From Glandiceps talaboti (lineage: Eukaryota > Hemichordata > Enteropneusta > Spengelidae): a stretch of 64,000 nucleotides of DNA. The notes beneath the pieces were generated by a model that was not told the DNA's origin, ran no database searches, and saw only the letters and a list, made by a program, of their open reading frames with translations. The stretch spans positions 19,203,642 through 19,267,641 of the forward strand of contig NC_135556.1 in NCBI RefSeq assembly GCF_964340395.1, given 5' to 3'. The position numbers and the translations under genes were made by a program. Within the stretch, counting starts at the first letter, position 1; every line of letters begins with the position of its first letter. Of this stretch, positions 49,051 through 61,400 are shown one piece after another.

Positions 49051-50337
49051 CTAATATCTCTCATGACAGGTGTGATGGGTTCTTCTGATGTTGTTTCTAA
49101 TTTAGTAAAAGTCAATTGTTGAAAATTTTAAATGAAAGTCTGTACAACCTTCCACAAATTGAAACCACAATATCTCATAAGGGGACATACACCTGCCAAT
49201 TAGTCCTACAATTTCGATATCTCATTCAATCATACACATCGCTTTATCTTAAACTTAGAAACAGATTATGCCCAAATAAAATTTGTCAATGAACAGAAAG
49301 GATAAAATATAAAAAAAGTTTAAAAAAAAAAAAATCGCGTGGTTTATCATTTTTCATATCTACATGTACCACCAAACGTAAATGCCAAAAATATTCAAAC
49401 CAAGTGCAGAAATAAACCAGATCAAATTGCAGCCAATATAATGAATAAATTAAGTACACAGTATTATGTTAGTTTGTGATAAGTTGACCATGTGCTATAC
49501 AGCCTGACAGTTTCACCATGCATCCCTCAATAAATATCGTGATCATAGCACCGTACAGGTCAGGCCAAAAAGGCTTGGTTGATTTGTATGTTTGCTTTAA
49601 ATAAATACTACATAGCTACGATGTGATCAATACAGCTACTACACCCCCACCCCACCCCCTCCCTGCTTCCCTTCCCCTCCCACTCTGAAATTTTGATCCG
49701 TTTCCACTATCTCATTTTATAAGTAGACAGTTGATGCATAGAAAACCACTCAATGTACAGTCGATGTTGGTCTCAGTATAGGGCCAAGTTGTATAAAAAG
49801 AGTAACATACATACCAGTATATCTAAAAAAATTACAATGCATTAAATAGGACAGAGAGACACACACACTATAAACTTTTGACTTCAGCCAAGATAATAAA
49901 GAATTTTTTACCGATGAAAATCTTAAATAAAGACAACTCTGGCACAAATATTTGTGGAGGTATGATGTTACCATAGCTGCTATATTAAAACAAATACTAA
50001 CAGAATTACAGTGATTACCATAGTCAATAAGATGCCCATGCACCATTGGTCAAATCTTTCTGTTAAGTCCCAAATTAGCCAATGAAAACAAGTCTTTTAT
50101 CTGACCATCAGTACACATAATAAGACTCTCATTTTGGAATTACATGATAAGGATATTACGGACAAAATATAAATGTTTTTATCACATAGTCATGTTTAGA
50201 ATCATCCAAGTGTTACTCCGTATGTGTAGAAAGCTATATAAAAGGAATATTTCACTGTAGCCGAGATGTTTTGTTTTGTTTGGTCTTCAGTTTTGCATTG
50301 TTACATTGTTATTGTTACAAAATAGAATGGTCCATCA

Positions 50338-53300
50338 TCATGAAGCTGTCATGTTGGTTGGAATGGCTGTAGATGATATTATGCTTCTTTTAATGGCGTC
50401 TGTAATGGTGGCGGCGGCTGTAGAACCAGGGACGGCTACCTTTCTATGTAAGCTTGGAAACAGTCTGATCAGAGCATCCTGTGTACCTATAATGGCTCTG
50501 TGTAAACACAGAGAGAAATAGAAACAGTTACTATACAGGACTAATAACTTGTACTTTAAAGTGGCCATATGGATATCAAAGTGGTATTTATTTTGGATTT
50601 TTAATTCATCAAACAACTTGACTATGTTTTCCTACTAAAAAAAAAGAATGTGAAACAACATATACCAAGTCCATGTTTGTTACTCAATAAAATGCAAAAA
50701 CTTAACAACTGTGCAAAAAGTTTGTTAGTGTACATACAATAACAACCTTTTCAGACACTTTCTATGTTTTTGCAATGTATTGAGTTACAAACATGAACTT
50801 GGTATATGTTGTTTTGACATTCTTTTTTCAAGTAGGAAAACATAGTCAAATTTATTTTTTATGAATAAACAATCCGAAATAAATCCCAATTTGACATCCA
50901 TATAGCCACTGTAATATGCATAGTAGTGTTTTCACCTTTTTTAGAAGTCTGTTGAAACACATATTGTTGAAACACACCATTAACACTACAATGCAAGGCA
51001 CTCCATAAAGTGCAGTTACACTGGGTACTATTCAAAAACCAAAGAAGGGTGCCCTCTATGGTTGTAATTTGATGACTGATGTTAGTAATGCTGAACATAA
51101 TGAAAATTATTGATAGTTTGCCTCGAGTCCCTGTAATGGGTATCTCTATTCAAGATTGGTTCTCATGACAGAAAAAGTGTCAGTTATCAAAAACTACAAA
51201 TCAAAAACTACAAATAAATAACAAAATAAAACTCAAATAAAACTCAAATGATGATGAATAAATAAAAGTAACTTTGACTTACCCTACAATGCCCAGTATT
51301 ATAAGAAAATAATCTAGTGCCTTCTCCTTCTTCGACAAGCTCCTGCAGAAAACAAAGATTCAATGATAATATTTGTTTATCTTCAATTCTACATATGTAG
51401 CTAGCCAAGTAATAGAGTAATACTGCTGTTACAGTAAAACCTTGAATGTTGGGAGTATAAAATTACGTTATTATTTTGAGAGACCCTGCCCCTTGACCAA
51501 ATTTGAGACACCATTGCAACCAAAAATACTATATATTTCATTGTTGTGGGTTTTTTTCCAAAATACACATTTTGAGCATCCTAGGCTTACTGTCTCTATG
51601 AAATGGCACATGACAGAATAGAAATCCCGTAGCAAAAGGAAACTTGTAGAAAATACATCAGATTTTAAGTAAGTGTAAGTCTGAAAAGTTTTATAATATG
51701 TCTTTTTTCAAATAAAATCACATTTGTTAAAGTTTTCGAACTTTGAAGTTGAGCTGACTGAGATTGCTGGAGTGAATTGAATACTATTGAAATAGTGTGG
51801 TGTCACATAGATTAAGTGAATGCGAATGATATGCAAAAGTCAGAGATCATTAGATTTGTATTTTATATTTTTTATGCTCTGAATTTGGAACCAATACAAA
51901 ATATCATTCCAGAGTATGGAAACAATATATTTCAGACATATTTCGGTTAGTAGATTTATCGGCAATAGATACAAACGTGAATTATCTGTGCAACATGGTT
52001 CACTTGTATTTTTCTGCAAACTGTATGCCTACATACATATACCAAACATTACTCATATTGTTCTAAATGTGCAAGGTTTTGGTTTGCAATGTTTTCTGCT
52101 TTGTGAGTATTAAGACAATAAATCCCCAACGTGAGGTAATATTTTACAGAATAATGATTTTATAACTGTCATCTAAAAACAAACTAAAGTTTCTTGATAA
52201 ATTTCTGCTAAACACTCACCCTTTGAAAAGTCTGAGATGGAATGTAGCTGGGAGAATGAATGCAAGTAATGTACAACAACTGGCCCCAACTAATGCCATC
52301 AAGGTACCAAAGTTTGGGATAGCCATCACCACTACACCTGTTATTGACACCATTACAATTCGAAGCATGTTCTATAAAAAAAAGTATGAAAATAACATAC
52401 TGTTAGAATCATGGGGAGTGGAGGGGCATATATGACTAAACAACAAAGATACTATGCAACATTTCTGTCAAATAGCAGGATCACTTTGAGATGTAAAGAT
52501 CCCAGGAAACTAGACTTCAAATGCAAGTCACAAGATTTAAATGATGTCAGAAAAGATACATAGAAAACCATTAGACATGTTTGGCTATAGTTCTTTACTA
52601 TGACCAGTACCTATGCTATAGGGTGGTTATCAGAAAGACAAAGAATTTTATATTTTGAACACTAGGGGGCACTATTTGGAAGTGAGTGACTGCAAGCATG
52701 GGCCAGAATCCTCAGTACTGCATTTCTAAAATCCTCCTTCTGGGGGTTTCAGTTTAAAAGGTGATGGCATTATCAGCTCTTTCAAAAAAAATAGTTTTCA
52801 ATTATCTAATTTATTTATGAACCAATGAAGTTATTGTGAATTATTTCTAGTGCTGCCATGCAACTGGTGTCCCATGATCAAAACTCCCCCCCCCCCCCCC
52901 CCACCCCTTTTTCCTAACTTGAGGCCAAAATTGCTGCAGAGTGGGTAACGGGTATATGGCGTAATAGTGTACTTGACAAAACTGGCTGGTTTGTTGATGT
53001 GTAACAATAACTACACCTTACATTCTTATTTAAAGTTGCTCTGGGCCTAATACCAGCTATGCACCGTGACACATATCTCTTACCACAAAGACCAAAACAG
53101 ACAATTAAACCCAGGAATTTTGCTGACTACCAACATAGTAACCCTGTGGGAAGTACATGACAAACACCTCTAGCTGCTTTCCAATACCATACTCAAATAC
53201 ACAAATTTACAGGAACTCATTTTTCCCAAGAACAATTGCAGACTGGAACAAACATGACAATAATTTGGTCACATGTGGATCAGTGGATGTCTTCAAGGCA

Positions 53301-54725
53301 TCCATGTAGGGTGACTAAGTGTCTCACCCTTCTCTTCCATTGATTTTTTATCACTATTGGTTCCTTCAAGGTATTGATTCTGATTCTGAACACTATATCT
53401 TTACAGTTACACTAAAAGCATACAAAAGTGACAGTTGTCAGACCTACCCCTTTCAATAAGCTGCCATCTTTGTCAGGTAAAAATTTCTTTTCCAAAATTC
53501 TAACAACAGGAAACATCATAACAGGGTAGGTGAAGAACAGTGAGAAACAGAGACAGCTTTTGACGATGAACGGAAAAACACCTGAATAGAAAAAAATACA
53601 AAATCAATTTGTTAACAGGAGCACAGTAGCATATCCAACTTTTGACGATGTATGGAAATACACCTGTAAATAGATTTAGTTGAGGTTGTCAGTAAACCGT
53701 AGTTACAACTGTTAATCCACTAAAATAACGTGAAGTGAAAGAGTGAAGAATTGTCGTTCTGCTAAAATTTTGAATGCCAAATAAAAACAAAGTGCTGCAA
53801 ACCATAGATGTTGCATCATCTATATATAAACTGTCTTTAACCATTTTCACACAACTGTGATTACAAAAGCATTACTAAGATCATTGTGACTAGAACCTCA
53901 AGCCTTGTTCACTTGCTACCACTAGAGGGCATAGTAGCAGATTGGGACTTAATTGGTGAGTTGGATGTGACAGATGACCATAGGTAACAGGTAGTTGGTA
54001 TCATTCTACCATTCACAGCACTTACATTTTTTTTTCAAATTTCTCCATACTTGAGTTGATTGAGAAAAAAACAAAATGTATGAAATAAAAACAAAACAAA
54101 TCATGAAATACTCACCTGAAGGTAAATTTAATGTTATGATATTGTGGGTTTCTGGTCCAAAAGACTAAAAAACAAACAAGAAAAACTAGTGTATTAGATG
54201 CATGGACCAACATATTCACAGAAATTATTTGATAATGGGTATTTGAATCAAAACCAAGTGAGATCATCATGTCAGTGCAGTACGGTCGTATCTGCTATGC
54301 AAAACTGTATAGGCAGATACAACCTTACTGCACAGATGCGACAAATTACAAGCAATGGTTGTAAGGATTCTGCAAATCAATGGGTGGTTTTTCTTTTGCA
54401 GTGAATATCAACTACCATATAATGTAATGTCTTATTATGCACATAAAAGATGCATCCAAATTCAAATCAGGTAAGTTTAAATTTGTCTGTGCATGTTTGT
54501 GCATATATTCATGAAAATCTATACTTCAAGTGCAAACTACTGTCCTTTAAAAAAAAAAAAAAAACTTTTCCCTTTCTGTTGCGTTATCCAAATATTAACT
54601 TAAATGACTTTGCTATCTAAGATAACATTAACAAAGTCAGTATACTGTACTTACAAGATAACCACAGATACCGAAGACTATGTATAAAGTTGTAACTATA
54701 AACATTGCAAATATAAATACGCTGA

Positions 54726-54757
<32 letters not shown>

Positions 54758-57700
54758 ATGGTTAACAAATTATGATTGCATCATATTAACTTGAAGAAAC
54801 AAGTTCACTTGCTTAAATGTCAGTGGTATACACATCTCTGGATGTGTGTGAAAGTGTTTTAACTTCTGTCAGGGGAGGTAATGTTATACTTCTGTCTGTC
54901 TGTCTGTCTGTCTGTCTATTTGTCTGTCTGTGGACAATATCTCAAAAACTACTGCTCTGGTTATTTTTTGCATCACATCACATATGTAAGATAGCTCTGA
55001 TCCATCCAAAGTTCCAACCATCATGTTGAGTTTGACTTATTTTGCATGATGTAAAGAGGTCATTTTGAGAAAAAGTTGTAAATGTAAATTTGTGCTCACT
55101 TTTCAATTTGCCTAGGTGGCTATACTTGTCATTTTAACTTGCCTAGGTGGCTATACTTGCCATTTCAACTTGTCTAGGTAGCTATACATGTCAATGAAAT
55201 CATGTCCAATCTTTGGCATGCCACATTGTTTCCATTAGAGAGCTTCACTGAGATTCTGAATGTTTTTAAAGGTTAGTATCATGTTCCATATGTAGAAATT
55301 TCACTAATAGTTACCTTCTAAATTTATTCCTTTTTTCTTTTACCACTGATGCTTCAAGTGATAAAATCATACCAGCACCCTGTTGAGAAAACAAAAACAA
55401 AAATTGGTACACATCATTGCAACGTTACTTCATGGTCTTTTGAACTGCACTGCCCCAACGATTTGACTGCCATATTGCACTTTGTATTGCTTTATGTCTA
55501 AATGGAACCATCAACATATTGGCTGTTTGGGGCCTAATATAAGCTCCAACACATTGATACTCATGAAAGGTCATAAGCTCCCTCTCTCCATCACCTGTTG
55601 CTTCTGGTCAAGCTTTTCAATTTATACATTGTGCATACAACAAACGCTGATGTACTAGTGCCCTCAACATGTCAGCTGTTTGGGGCTTAATACAAACGCC
55701 CACACATTGATAAATATAACTATTGAAATGCCCAACCAGATGTGGAAGATAGTTGTCTCATTAACAATATGTTGGTGTCTGTGGGCTAATACAAATGTAA
55801 TACACCAAAACCTATAGTTACAGCACCCTCAACATGTTGGGGTCTAATACAAACACCCACACATTGATACAAAGTATTGAAATGTTCAACTAGATGTGGA
55901 AGCTGATGAAAGGGCATTGTCCTGGTATGTTATGTTGCTGCTTATAGCCAATTACACTAAAATCTGTAGTACAGTAATAGTGCCCTAAACACAATGTCTA
56001 CATGAAGCCAAATACCTATGATGGAACCCACAGTCCTAGTGCCCCCCCCCCCCCACAACACACAACACACAACACACACTCCATGAAGCTGAATATGTAC
56101 AATGGAACTCATAGTAATACTTCCCTCTATAGACTGTCTGGACCTAATACAGGAAGGCACACTGTAATCATTTATAATATTTCATTTATCACATCAAATG
56201 TCACTCAAAGCTGTGTTATAATACATCATTCTCTCAGATTCTGGAGTGATCGCTCAAACAAACAGAATTAAAATCAACAGATGTTACACTGTAGTATCAG
56301 CTTGTCCTCAACCTATCCTACGGTACCATACTATGTATGTATGGATAGATAGATAGAAATGACAACTGCCACATTTTATTTATTACGTGACTGATTCTTT
56401 TAAAACAAAGTGTTCTGTTGTTGAGAGTAATCATCTCGACCTTTTGATCCGTCCAAATCTCTCTAAAACTGATCATTTTTGATGCTGTGAGTAGATATAA
56501 ATATAAAGTAATTTGTCATCATTATTTCAAGTGTAATTTTGCTGATCTATGTAAGTGTGTATGAATGAAAGCAGTTCGTAAGCTGTGAAGTGATAGGCCC
56601 TTAGGGAAAATCGCACAATGTCACGCAAGCTCAATAAACGAACTTCGTTCATTTAAGGGAGGAGGGGGTCTGACGTGAATGCAATTGCTGAACTTTATTG
56701 TCGCATTTTCAACCAAATTTCAAAAATTTTCATGCCTTCAATGATAACAAGCTCTATATTTAATACTGAAAGGTTAATAAGTTGATTAAAATTTACTTCT
56801 AATGTGATATACAGTGCTGGGTTTCTGGTAATATTTTAATGTGTTTACCATCATGTTTTTACATTGCATCAATTGTTGTGGTGTGACTTCTACTAATATT
56901 ATTTTCATAATGATTTACATCATTCACTCTATAAATGTGTCAATGTCGCACTTGTGATCGTTTGTTTAGGGAGAGATTTTTTTGTCCTAAACGAACGAAG
57001 TGGGTTTATTGAGCTTGTGTGACATTTTGTGATCGTCCCTAAGAGACACTCTAGGCTGTAATCGTAAGCTGACAATGTGAAGGAGACTGACTTGGTTTCT
57101 GTAACTCTATGTAATTGCACCCTAAATATTGGGGTCAGGTTTTACAGGGTTATGGTTAGGGATGTTTAGAATGCAGAGTTACTACAGAACTAGAGTAACT
57201 ATCGAGTTTCAATTAGCTGATACAATCTTTTTTCTAATGTCTTGCGCAACATTTTTTGTTACAAATGACATAAAACAAAATACAGACAGTGACAGCACAC
57301 AAGCATACAAAAATGATAAATTTTATCTCACTGTGGATGCAAATCAACATCACTGTGGGATGAAACAAGTAAGATTCAAACACAAAACTGTTTATTTGTG
57401 TTGAGATAAAATGTACAATATAATGTGCATATGCACTATCACAGTCTGTATTTTGTTTGTGTAATTCATAACAAAAACGTTATGTGAGATGTCAAAAACA
57501 TTGTGTCACCTTATTGAAAGTCTATAGTCACACTAGTTTGGTAGTAAGTTGATAGTGTTATGTGAGATGTAAAAACATTGTGTCACCTAAGGCTATGGCC
57601 TAATTGAAAGTCTACAGTCTCTCTGGTTTGGTAGTAAGTTGATAATGTTTCAGGTTTGATCTCGTATGAATGTGTTGTTGAATTTAAGATTGACACCTCA

Positions 57701-59189
57701 GTCCTTCAAGTTTACCAGCTAATTATTCAACTAAATTCTATGCTTAAAAAAGATCCCCTATTTTATGCATTGATTACATTTCAAATATTGCAAATCAGAT
57801 AAGAGTTCACTAATTTCCATAACAACTGACACTTTAAGAACAGTACTGAAAAAGTTACTGCATTTCACATTGCATATTTCAAAATATATGAACCATGTAC
57901 TTTGTACAAGAAGAAATATTTCATGATACATGAAACATGAACATTTTACATAGGCTTGTAGTGACAAGGCCCCTTAGGTCACTCATATTTTCCTTTGCTA
58001 AACAAAGGAATATATTGGGGGGGGGGGATAATAAGACTGATACAGTCCCTTCGGTGGAATTTTTTTAGTTTAATAATCTTCAAATGATATATTTGTTAGT
58101 CATTTTTTGTATTATTAGTTTTGTAAAGGAAAATATCCCCCAGTCTATTTTTTTAATCCAATACATGAAACGTGTGCTTTTCACAACATATGCATTTTAT
58201 ATCACATGAATGGATTTTATCTCTAATATATACACACTGAAATGTTCACTGTCTGTATAAAACAAACTTCCCTTTTGTCCCTTTCACTCCAGTAAACGTA
58301 TACTGACAAACAAATTAATAATACTGAAATCCACTGTCAACTCACGACAACACTTCAAAAATATCACACATATTGTCTTTCATGAGCTGAGTGAACGTGC
58401 TGGTAGAGCAAACACTTTTACATCATGCGACATGACACAATAGTTTCACAGCGTAATTTACATTCACTAACCAGCCATCTGTTCTATTTTATCCAAATAC
58501 CATTTCAATATCCGAAGTATGGTTTCATTTACTCAACCTTTTTCAAACTGTTCTGAATAGAATAATACACACTGTGTATATTTACCTCGTAACAATATAT
58601 GGCAATTCCAAGGAAAAATGGCAGGCCTGCAAATGACATCGTTTTTGGATGCATACTGAAAGAGAAAGAGAGAGGGTGAAAAAAAGAAATGTTACAATTG
58701 TTGCCTAACAATAGTGTAGGCGGTGTTGCGTACAGCACTTTTTTAATATCAATGATCAGTTCATTTTTCATAGTTTTTTCACCCAAATACTGAAAAAAAT
58801 ACTAAATTTTCATTTTGGATTCAATAATATGTTTTTAAATTTGAATAAATACAGTAAAAATATTTCCTACTCAATGGTATCACGCATACTTTCCTAAAAA
58901 TACAAATTTTAGGCTCAGGCAATTCAAATCACTTGAAACCATATTGCATTCCATGGTATACATTGTAAAGAATGGATTGGCATCATCTCATTACACTTAT
59001 CCATTTACACAATTGCAATACACAGCTAAACTATCACAAGTATGCAGCAGCAGCAACAGGAGTTCTGTAGGGATATCGGTAACATGTCTGTCACACACAC
59101 ACACACACACACAGACACACAGACACAGACACACACACAGAGACACACAGACAGACACAGACACAGACAGACACACAGACACAGACACA

Positions 59190-59256
<67 letters not shown>

Positions 59257-59987
59257 ATCTCAAGTTCTGTGAAATCAGTCAGAATATTTGATAATTATGG
59301 GGGGGGGGGGGATAACTTCTCACTTCTCCTTTTGAGTTAAACAAAAATGAAATGAAGTCACTTTCACCAAAATTTCAAAGTTTGTGAGTTTTAAAGACAA
59401 ATTACCATTGTGAAGTGCCACTAAATGATAACATTTTGGATTTTGGTGCAGTAAGAATTCTTATTTTATCTATTCTACCAATAATAACCTTGATGGATAC
59501 ATTCTTGCCAAATATACAAAAATAATAATAATCTAATTTTACACATAAATTGATTTTTATCAGGGCATATTGTTCACTTCCGTCACAATAGAATTGTTCA
59601 GGCTAACATATGGCAGTGCCCACACGATATTCAGATGCATATAGAACACGCTATGTGTAAGTTGTTGTACCATTATTTTGAGGCATAAATAAAATTTGTC
59701 CTAAAGTGAACTACTGATCTCACCCCTACATACGTAGTTGCTGAATCTTTTCAATGACGTTTTCCTTTATTCACGGAATTTTTGAGACATAACTGTACAT
59801 ACTGAATACAACATAAATATTAGTAATTTATACATGTCCTGAATTGTCACATAAATCATACACATTAGTCATCAAAGTTGGATTTGAAATTAAATGAAGT
59901 GTCACTTACGGTACTTTACTGACGTGTTCAAAATCAAACCAGAACACTACTGCATACGCTGTAACATTTGCAAAATCTGCAAACAAA
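50338..59987 (-). CDS. amino-acid transporter, AAAP family (SLC36/SLC32-like), 5' exons missing
   Basis: Nine exons (5'->3', + coordinates): 59987-59910, 58655-58586, 55379-55315, 54721-54655, 54164-54116, 53581-53448, 52371-52220, 51342-51283, 50497-50338. All are GT-AG, in one frame, giving about 277 residues to a TGA. The protein reads as the last six or seven membrane segments of an Aa_trans permease. Landmarks: GLPFFLGIAIYCYEGAGMIL (as in SLC36 LPFFFGTAIFCFEGIGM), FGPETHNIITLNLPSGVFPF, FFTYPVMMFPVVRILE, AIPNFGTLMALVGASC, FILPATFHLRLF and ILGIVGAIIGTQDAL. These proteins move amino acids with protons across plasma, lysosomal or vesicle membranes. The sequence sits between SLC36 and SLC32, so substrate is unknown. 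The first 4 or so membrane segments are not visible up to the receptor gene at 62342. Confidence 0.85.
50560..50910. mobile_element. foldback element in transporter intron
   Basis: Arms 50560-50701 and 50766-50910 are imperfect reverse complements of about 140 bases: AGTGGCCATATGGATATCAA outermost, TTGACTATGTTTTCCTACT in the middle, AACAACATATACCAAGT inner. The spacer is 64 bases. TA lies just outside each end. No ORF. Confidence 0.85.
53030..53390 (+). mobile_element. LINE ORF2 3' remnant
   Basis: Frames read IPAMHRDTYLLP and NSFFPRTIADWN, with VDVFKASM in a neighbouring frame. This is the NSFFPRTIRDWNSLP...FK pattern that closes the reverse transcriptase ORF of many CR1/Jockey-type LINEs. 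Interrupted and 5'-truncated. Sense strand is opposite to the transporter intron that holds it. Confidence 0.7.
54261..54350. mobile_element. small palindromic element, copy 2
   Basis: ATCATCATGTCAGTGCAG, GTCGTATCTGCTATGCA and AGGCAGATACAACCTTACTG align with 29424-29524. The stem is kept apart from one G-U type change. Confidence 0.75.
54724..54759. repeat. (GAAA)n microsatellite
   Basis: Eight or nine GAAA units starting within three bases of the transporter exon at 54655-54721. On the coding strand it is (CTTT)n and forms the polypyrimidine tract of that exon's acceptor. Confidence 0.9.
55095..55192. repeat. about 36-bp tandem repeat x 3
   Basis: Three units of TTGCCTAGGTGGCTATACTTG(C/T)CATTT(T/C)AAC, the third altered (TTGTCTAGGTAGCTATACAT). 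In a transporter intron. Confidence 0.85.
55520..56165. repeat. degenerate tandem repeats
   Basis: GTTTGGGGCCTAATATAAGC, GTTTGGGGCTTAATACAAAC and TTGGGGTCTAATACAAACAC, each followed by CCCACACATTGATA-type words, recur near 55527, 55678 and 55835. ATGTGGAAG and GTGCCCT(C/A)A words recur between them. A poly(C) run is at about 56041-56055. Confidence 0.65.
56600..57043. mobile_element. MITE with about 60-bp inverted ends
   Basis: CTTAGGGAAAATCGCACAAT...GCAAGCTCAATAAACGAACT at 56600-56660 pairs with the reverse complement of CCTAAACGAACGAAGTGGGT...CGTCCCTAAG at about 56986-57043. No ORF. In the transporter intron between exons at 55.3 and 58.6 kb. Confidence 0.8.
57182..57544. mobile_element. 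TA-flanked MITE, copy 2
   Basis: The left end CTACAGAACTAGAGTAACTA and right end ATTGAAAGTCTATAGTCACA...TTTGGTAG are flanked by TA. The interior matches 46492-46962. A second right end (57601-57634, TCTACAGTCTCTCTGGTTTG) follows as a direct duplication of about 90 bases. Confidence 0.8.
59093..59253. repeat. (CA)n/(CAGA)n array
   Basis: About 160 bases: CA, then mixed ACAGACACAG units, then about 70 bases of pure CA, followed at 59299 by a run of G. In a transporter intron. Confidence 0.95.
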
Positions 59988-60029
59988 CTGAAAGAGAAAA
60001 GAGAAGATGATATATATTACATGGAGTCA

Positions 60030-60130
60030 TGATGGTCAAATGGTTAGAGTAATCGACTCAACATCTACAAGTTGTTGGTGTGACCTTTGCACTGCTGAAT
60101 GGCCGAAGTCTTTGAGCAAAATTTGAACTG
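60030..60130 (+). mobile_element. tRNA-like SINE head
   Basis: GGTCAAATGGTTAGAGTAAT followed by CGACTCAACATCT and GTTGTTGGTGTGACCTTTGC resembles a degraded tRNA with box A and box B at normal spacing. The sequence to about 60400 may be its body. Family not recognised. Confidence 0.45.
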
Positions 60131-60440
60131 AAAGGTCCAGTGATTGGTCTGCTTATGTAACCATGACAATTACTGGGTTGAATGTATTATATAAGCAGAA
60201 ACAACTACCCGGATCTTTCAGGCTACCATCGTGCCTTGTCCAACCTTGTTGCATAAATAGGAACTTGGTTGGATAAAACATTGCTAGATGTATGTGAGGG
60301 AGTTATTAGCTTTTTGCTCTTGGGAGAGCTGAAGAAGTATGATGGAATGTTGTGCCATTGGTAACCTTAATATTTGTAAATTGCTTTGAGCAGTGTGGGA
60401 AACTAACAGATATTAGAATTCCACAACAGACAATTACACC

Positions 60441-60908
60441 CAATCCGATATAGTGTACATGTTGCGATTTCTTTTTGGCTGTTATGTTTACTGTCGTTTG
60501 TTCTTTTGTGAGTGCTTGTTACATATATCTGACACAATACTATAGGTTTTCCCAAGCTAGCTGAGAGCACTGAGTGAATTCACTCAACAAAATGAAAATG
60601 TGTAATATGTCAAAACACATGAGTACAGTACTTCAGAGTGATCTGTTCAGAAAGAGCTCAAGCACGGAGCATAGACAATGATGTTATCATTAATGTTTGG
60701 TGGTTCTCTTTCTTTCAATTTCAAAACATTCAGTGTTATATTGTAAAACAGATTCTGGTTGGCTACTCATAAGTACGGGATTGGATTCAGGAAAACCTGC
60801 GGTATTGTGTCAGATGTCTGCAACGAGCACTCACAAAAGAACAGACAACAGTAAACGTAACAGTCAAAAAGAAATCATGCCTTGTACTCTACATTGGATT
60901 TCAATCAG
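60441..60908. mobile_element. inverted-repeat element upstream of transporter exons
   Basis: Arms of about 110 bases: GATTTCTTTTTGGCTGTTAT, TGTTCTTTTGTGAGTGCT and TCTGACACAATACTATAGGT on the left are mirrored by ACCTGCGGTATTGTGTCAGA, AGCACTCACAAAAGAACA and CAGTCAAAAAGAAATC on the right. No coding capacity. Confidence 0.8.
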
Positions 60909-61089
60909 ATTGCCTAACTATACACACATGTATAACAACCTCTGTAAACAAGCACAATACATGTACCTTGACTTTAGTATTAAAAGTCTTTAAAAACCCA
61001 TTTCTCACATTTTCTGGTCACCATTTAAAAACACATCAGATGTTCCATATATAATGTTTGCATCAATTCACAAACAAAACTGTGGAATC

Positions 61090-61400
61090 ATAATGGGTGA
61101 ATAAGAGCGACCAGATTGGAATCTGCTGGTTGCAGGATTCAGCCCCATCACTGCTGTTTGTTTCTGACTGGTTAAAACTAAAAGTCAATGGGCAAGATTT
61201 GAACCACGACTGTGTCTCAGTCAACTATGATTGGGGACCTGGTAGGATAGGGGTTGCAATGTGAATGCTTTAATCCTATGTGCTTATAAAGGCGACAATG
61301 GATTGTATGCCCCCAGGGAGTTGAAGTATAAAGGGCCGTTGTGCCACCATTGTTCCGTGCCAGGAGTAATAATTGTGAGCGCTCCGAGGTCTCAGGAGAA
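61090..61400 (+). mobile_element. SINE-like dispersed repeat, copy 2
   Basis: It begins with tRNA-like GGTGAATAAGAGCGACCAG...GGTTGCAGGATTCAGCCCC and continues with TTTCTGACTGGTTAAAAC, GGGCAAGATTTGAACC and TTGGGGACCTGGTAGGATAG, shared with 44930-45185. The tail includes TATAAAGGCGACAATGGATT. Confidence 0.6.

Larger units (their letters stand above)
44462..50337. other. region between convergent C2CD3 and transporter 3' ends
   Basis: No gene found. It should include both 3' UTRs. Contents: a SINE-like copy (about 44930-45185), a large foldback element (45617-46085), a TA-flanked MITE (46492-46962), a weak inverted repeat (46994-47321, CTCAGTTAGCTGTAACTG against CAGTAACTGAG) and a minisatellite (48597-48829). 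A SINE-like copy also lies at about 48930-49050. C and A homopolymers lie near 47780. Confidence 0.5.

Noticed and set aside
60030-60130. Functional tRNA gene
   Set aside because: Box A and B-like words are present but no cloverleaf with paired acceptor stem can be drawn; more like a SINE head.
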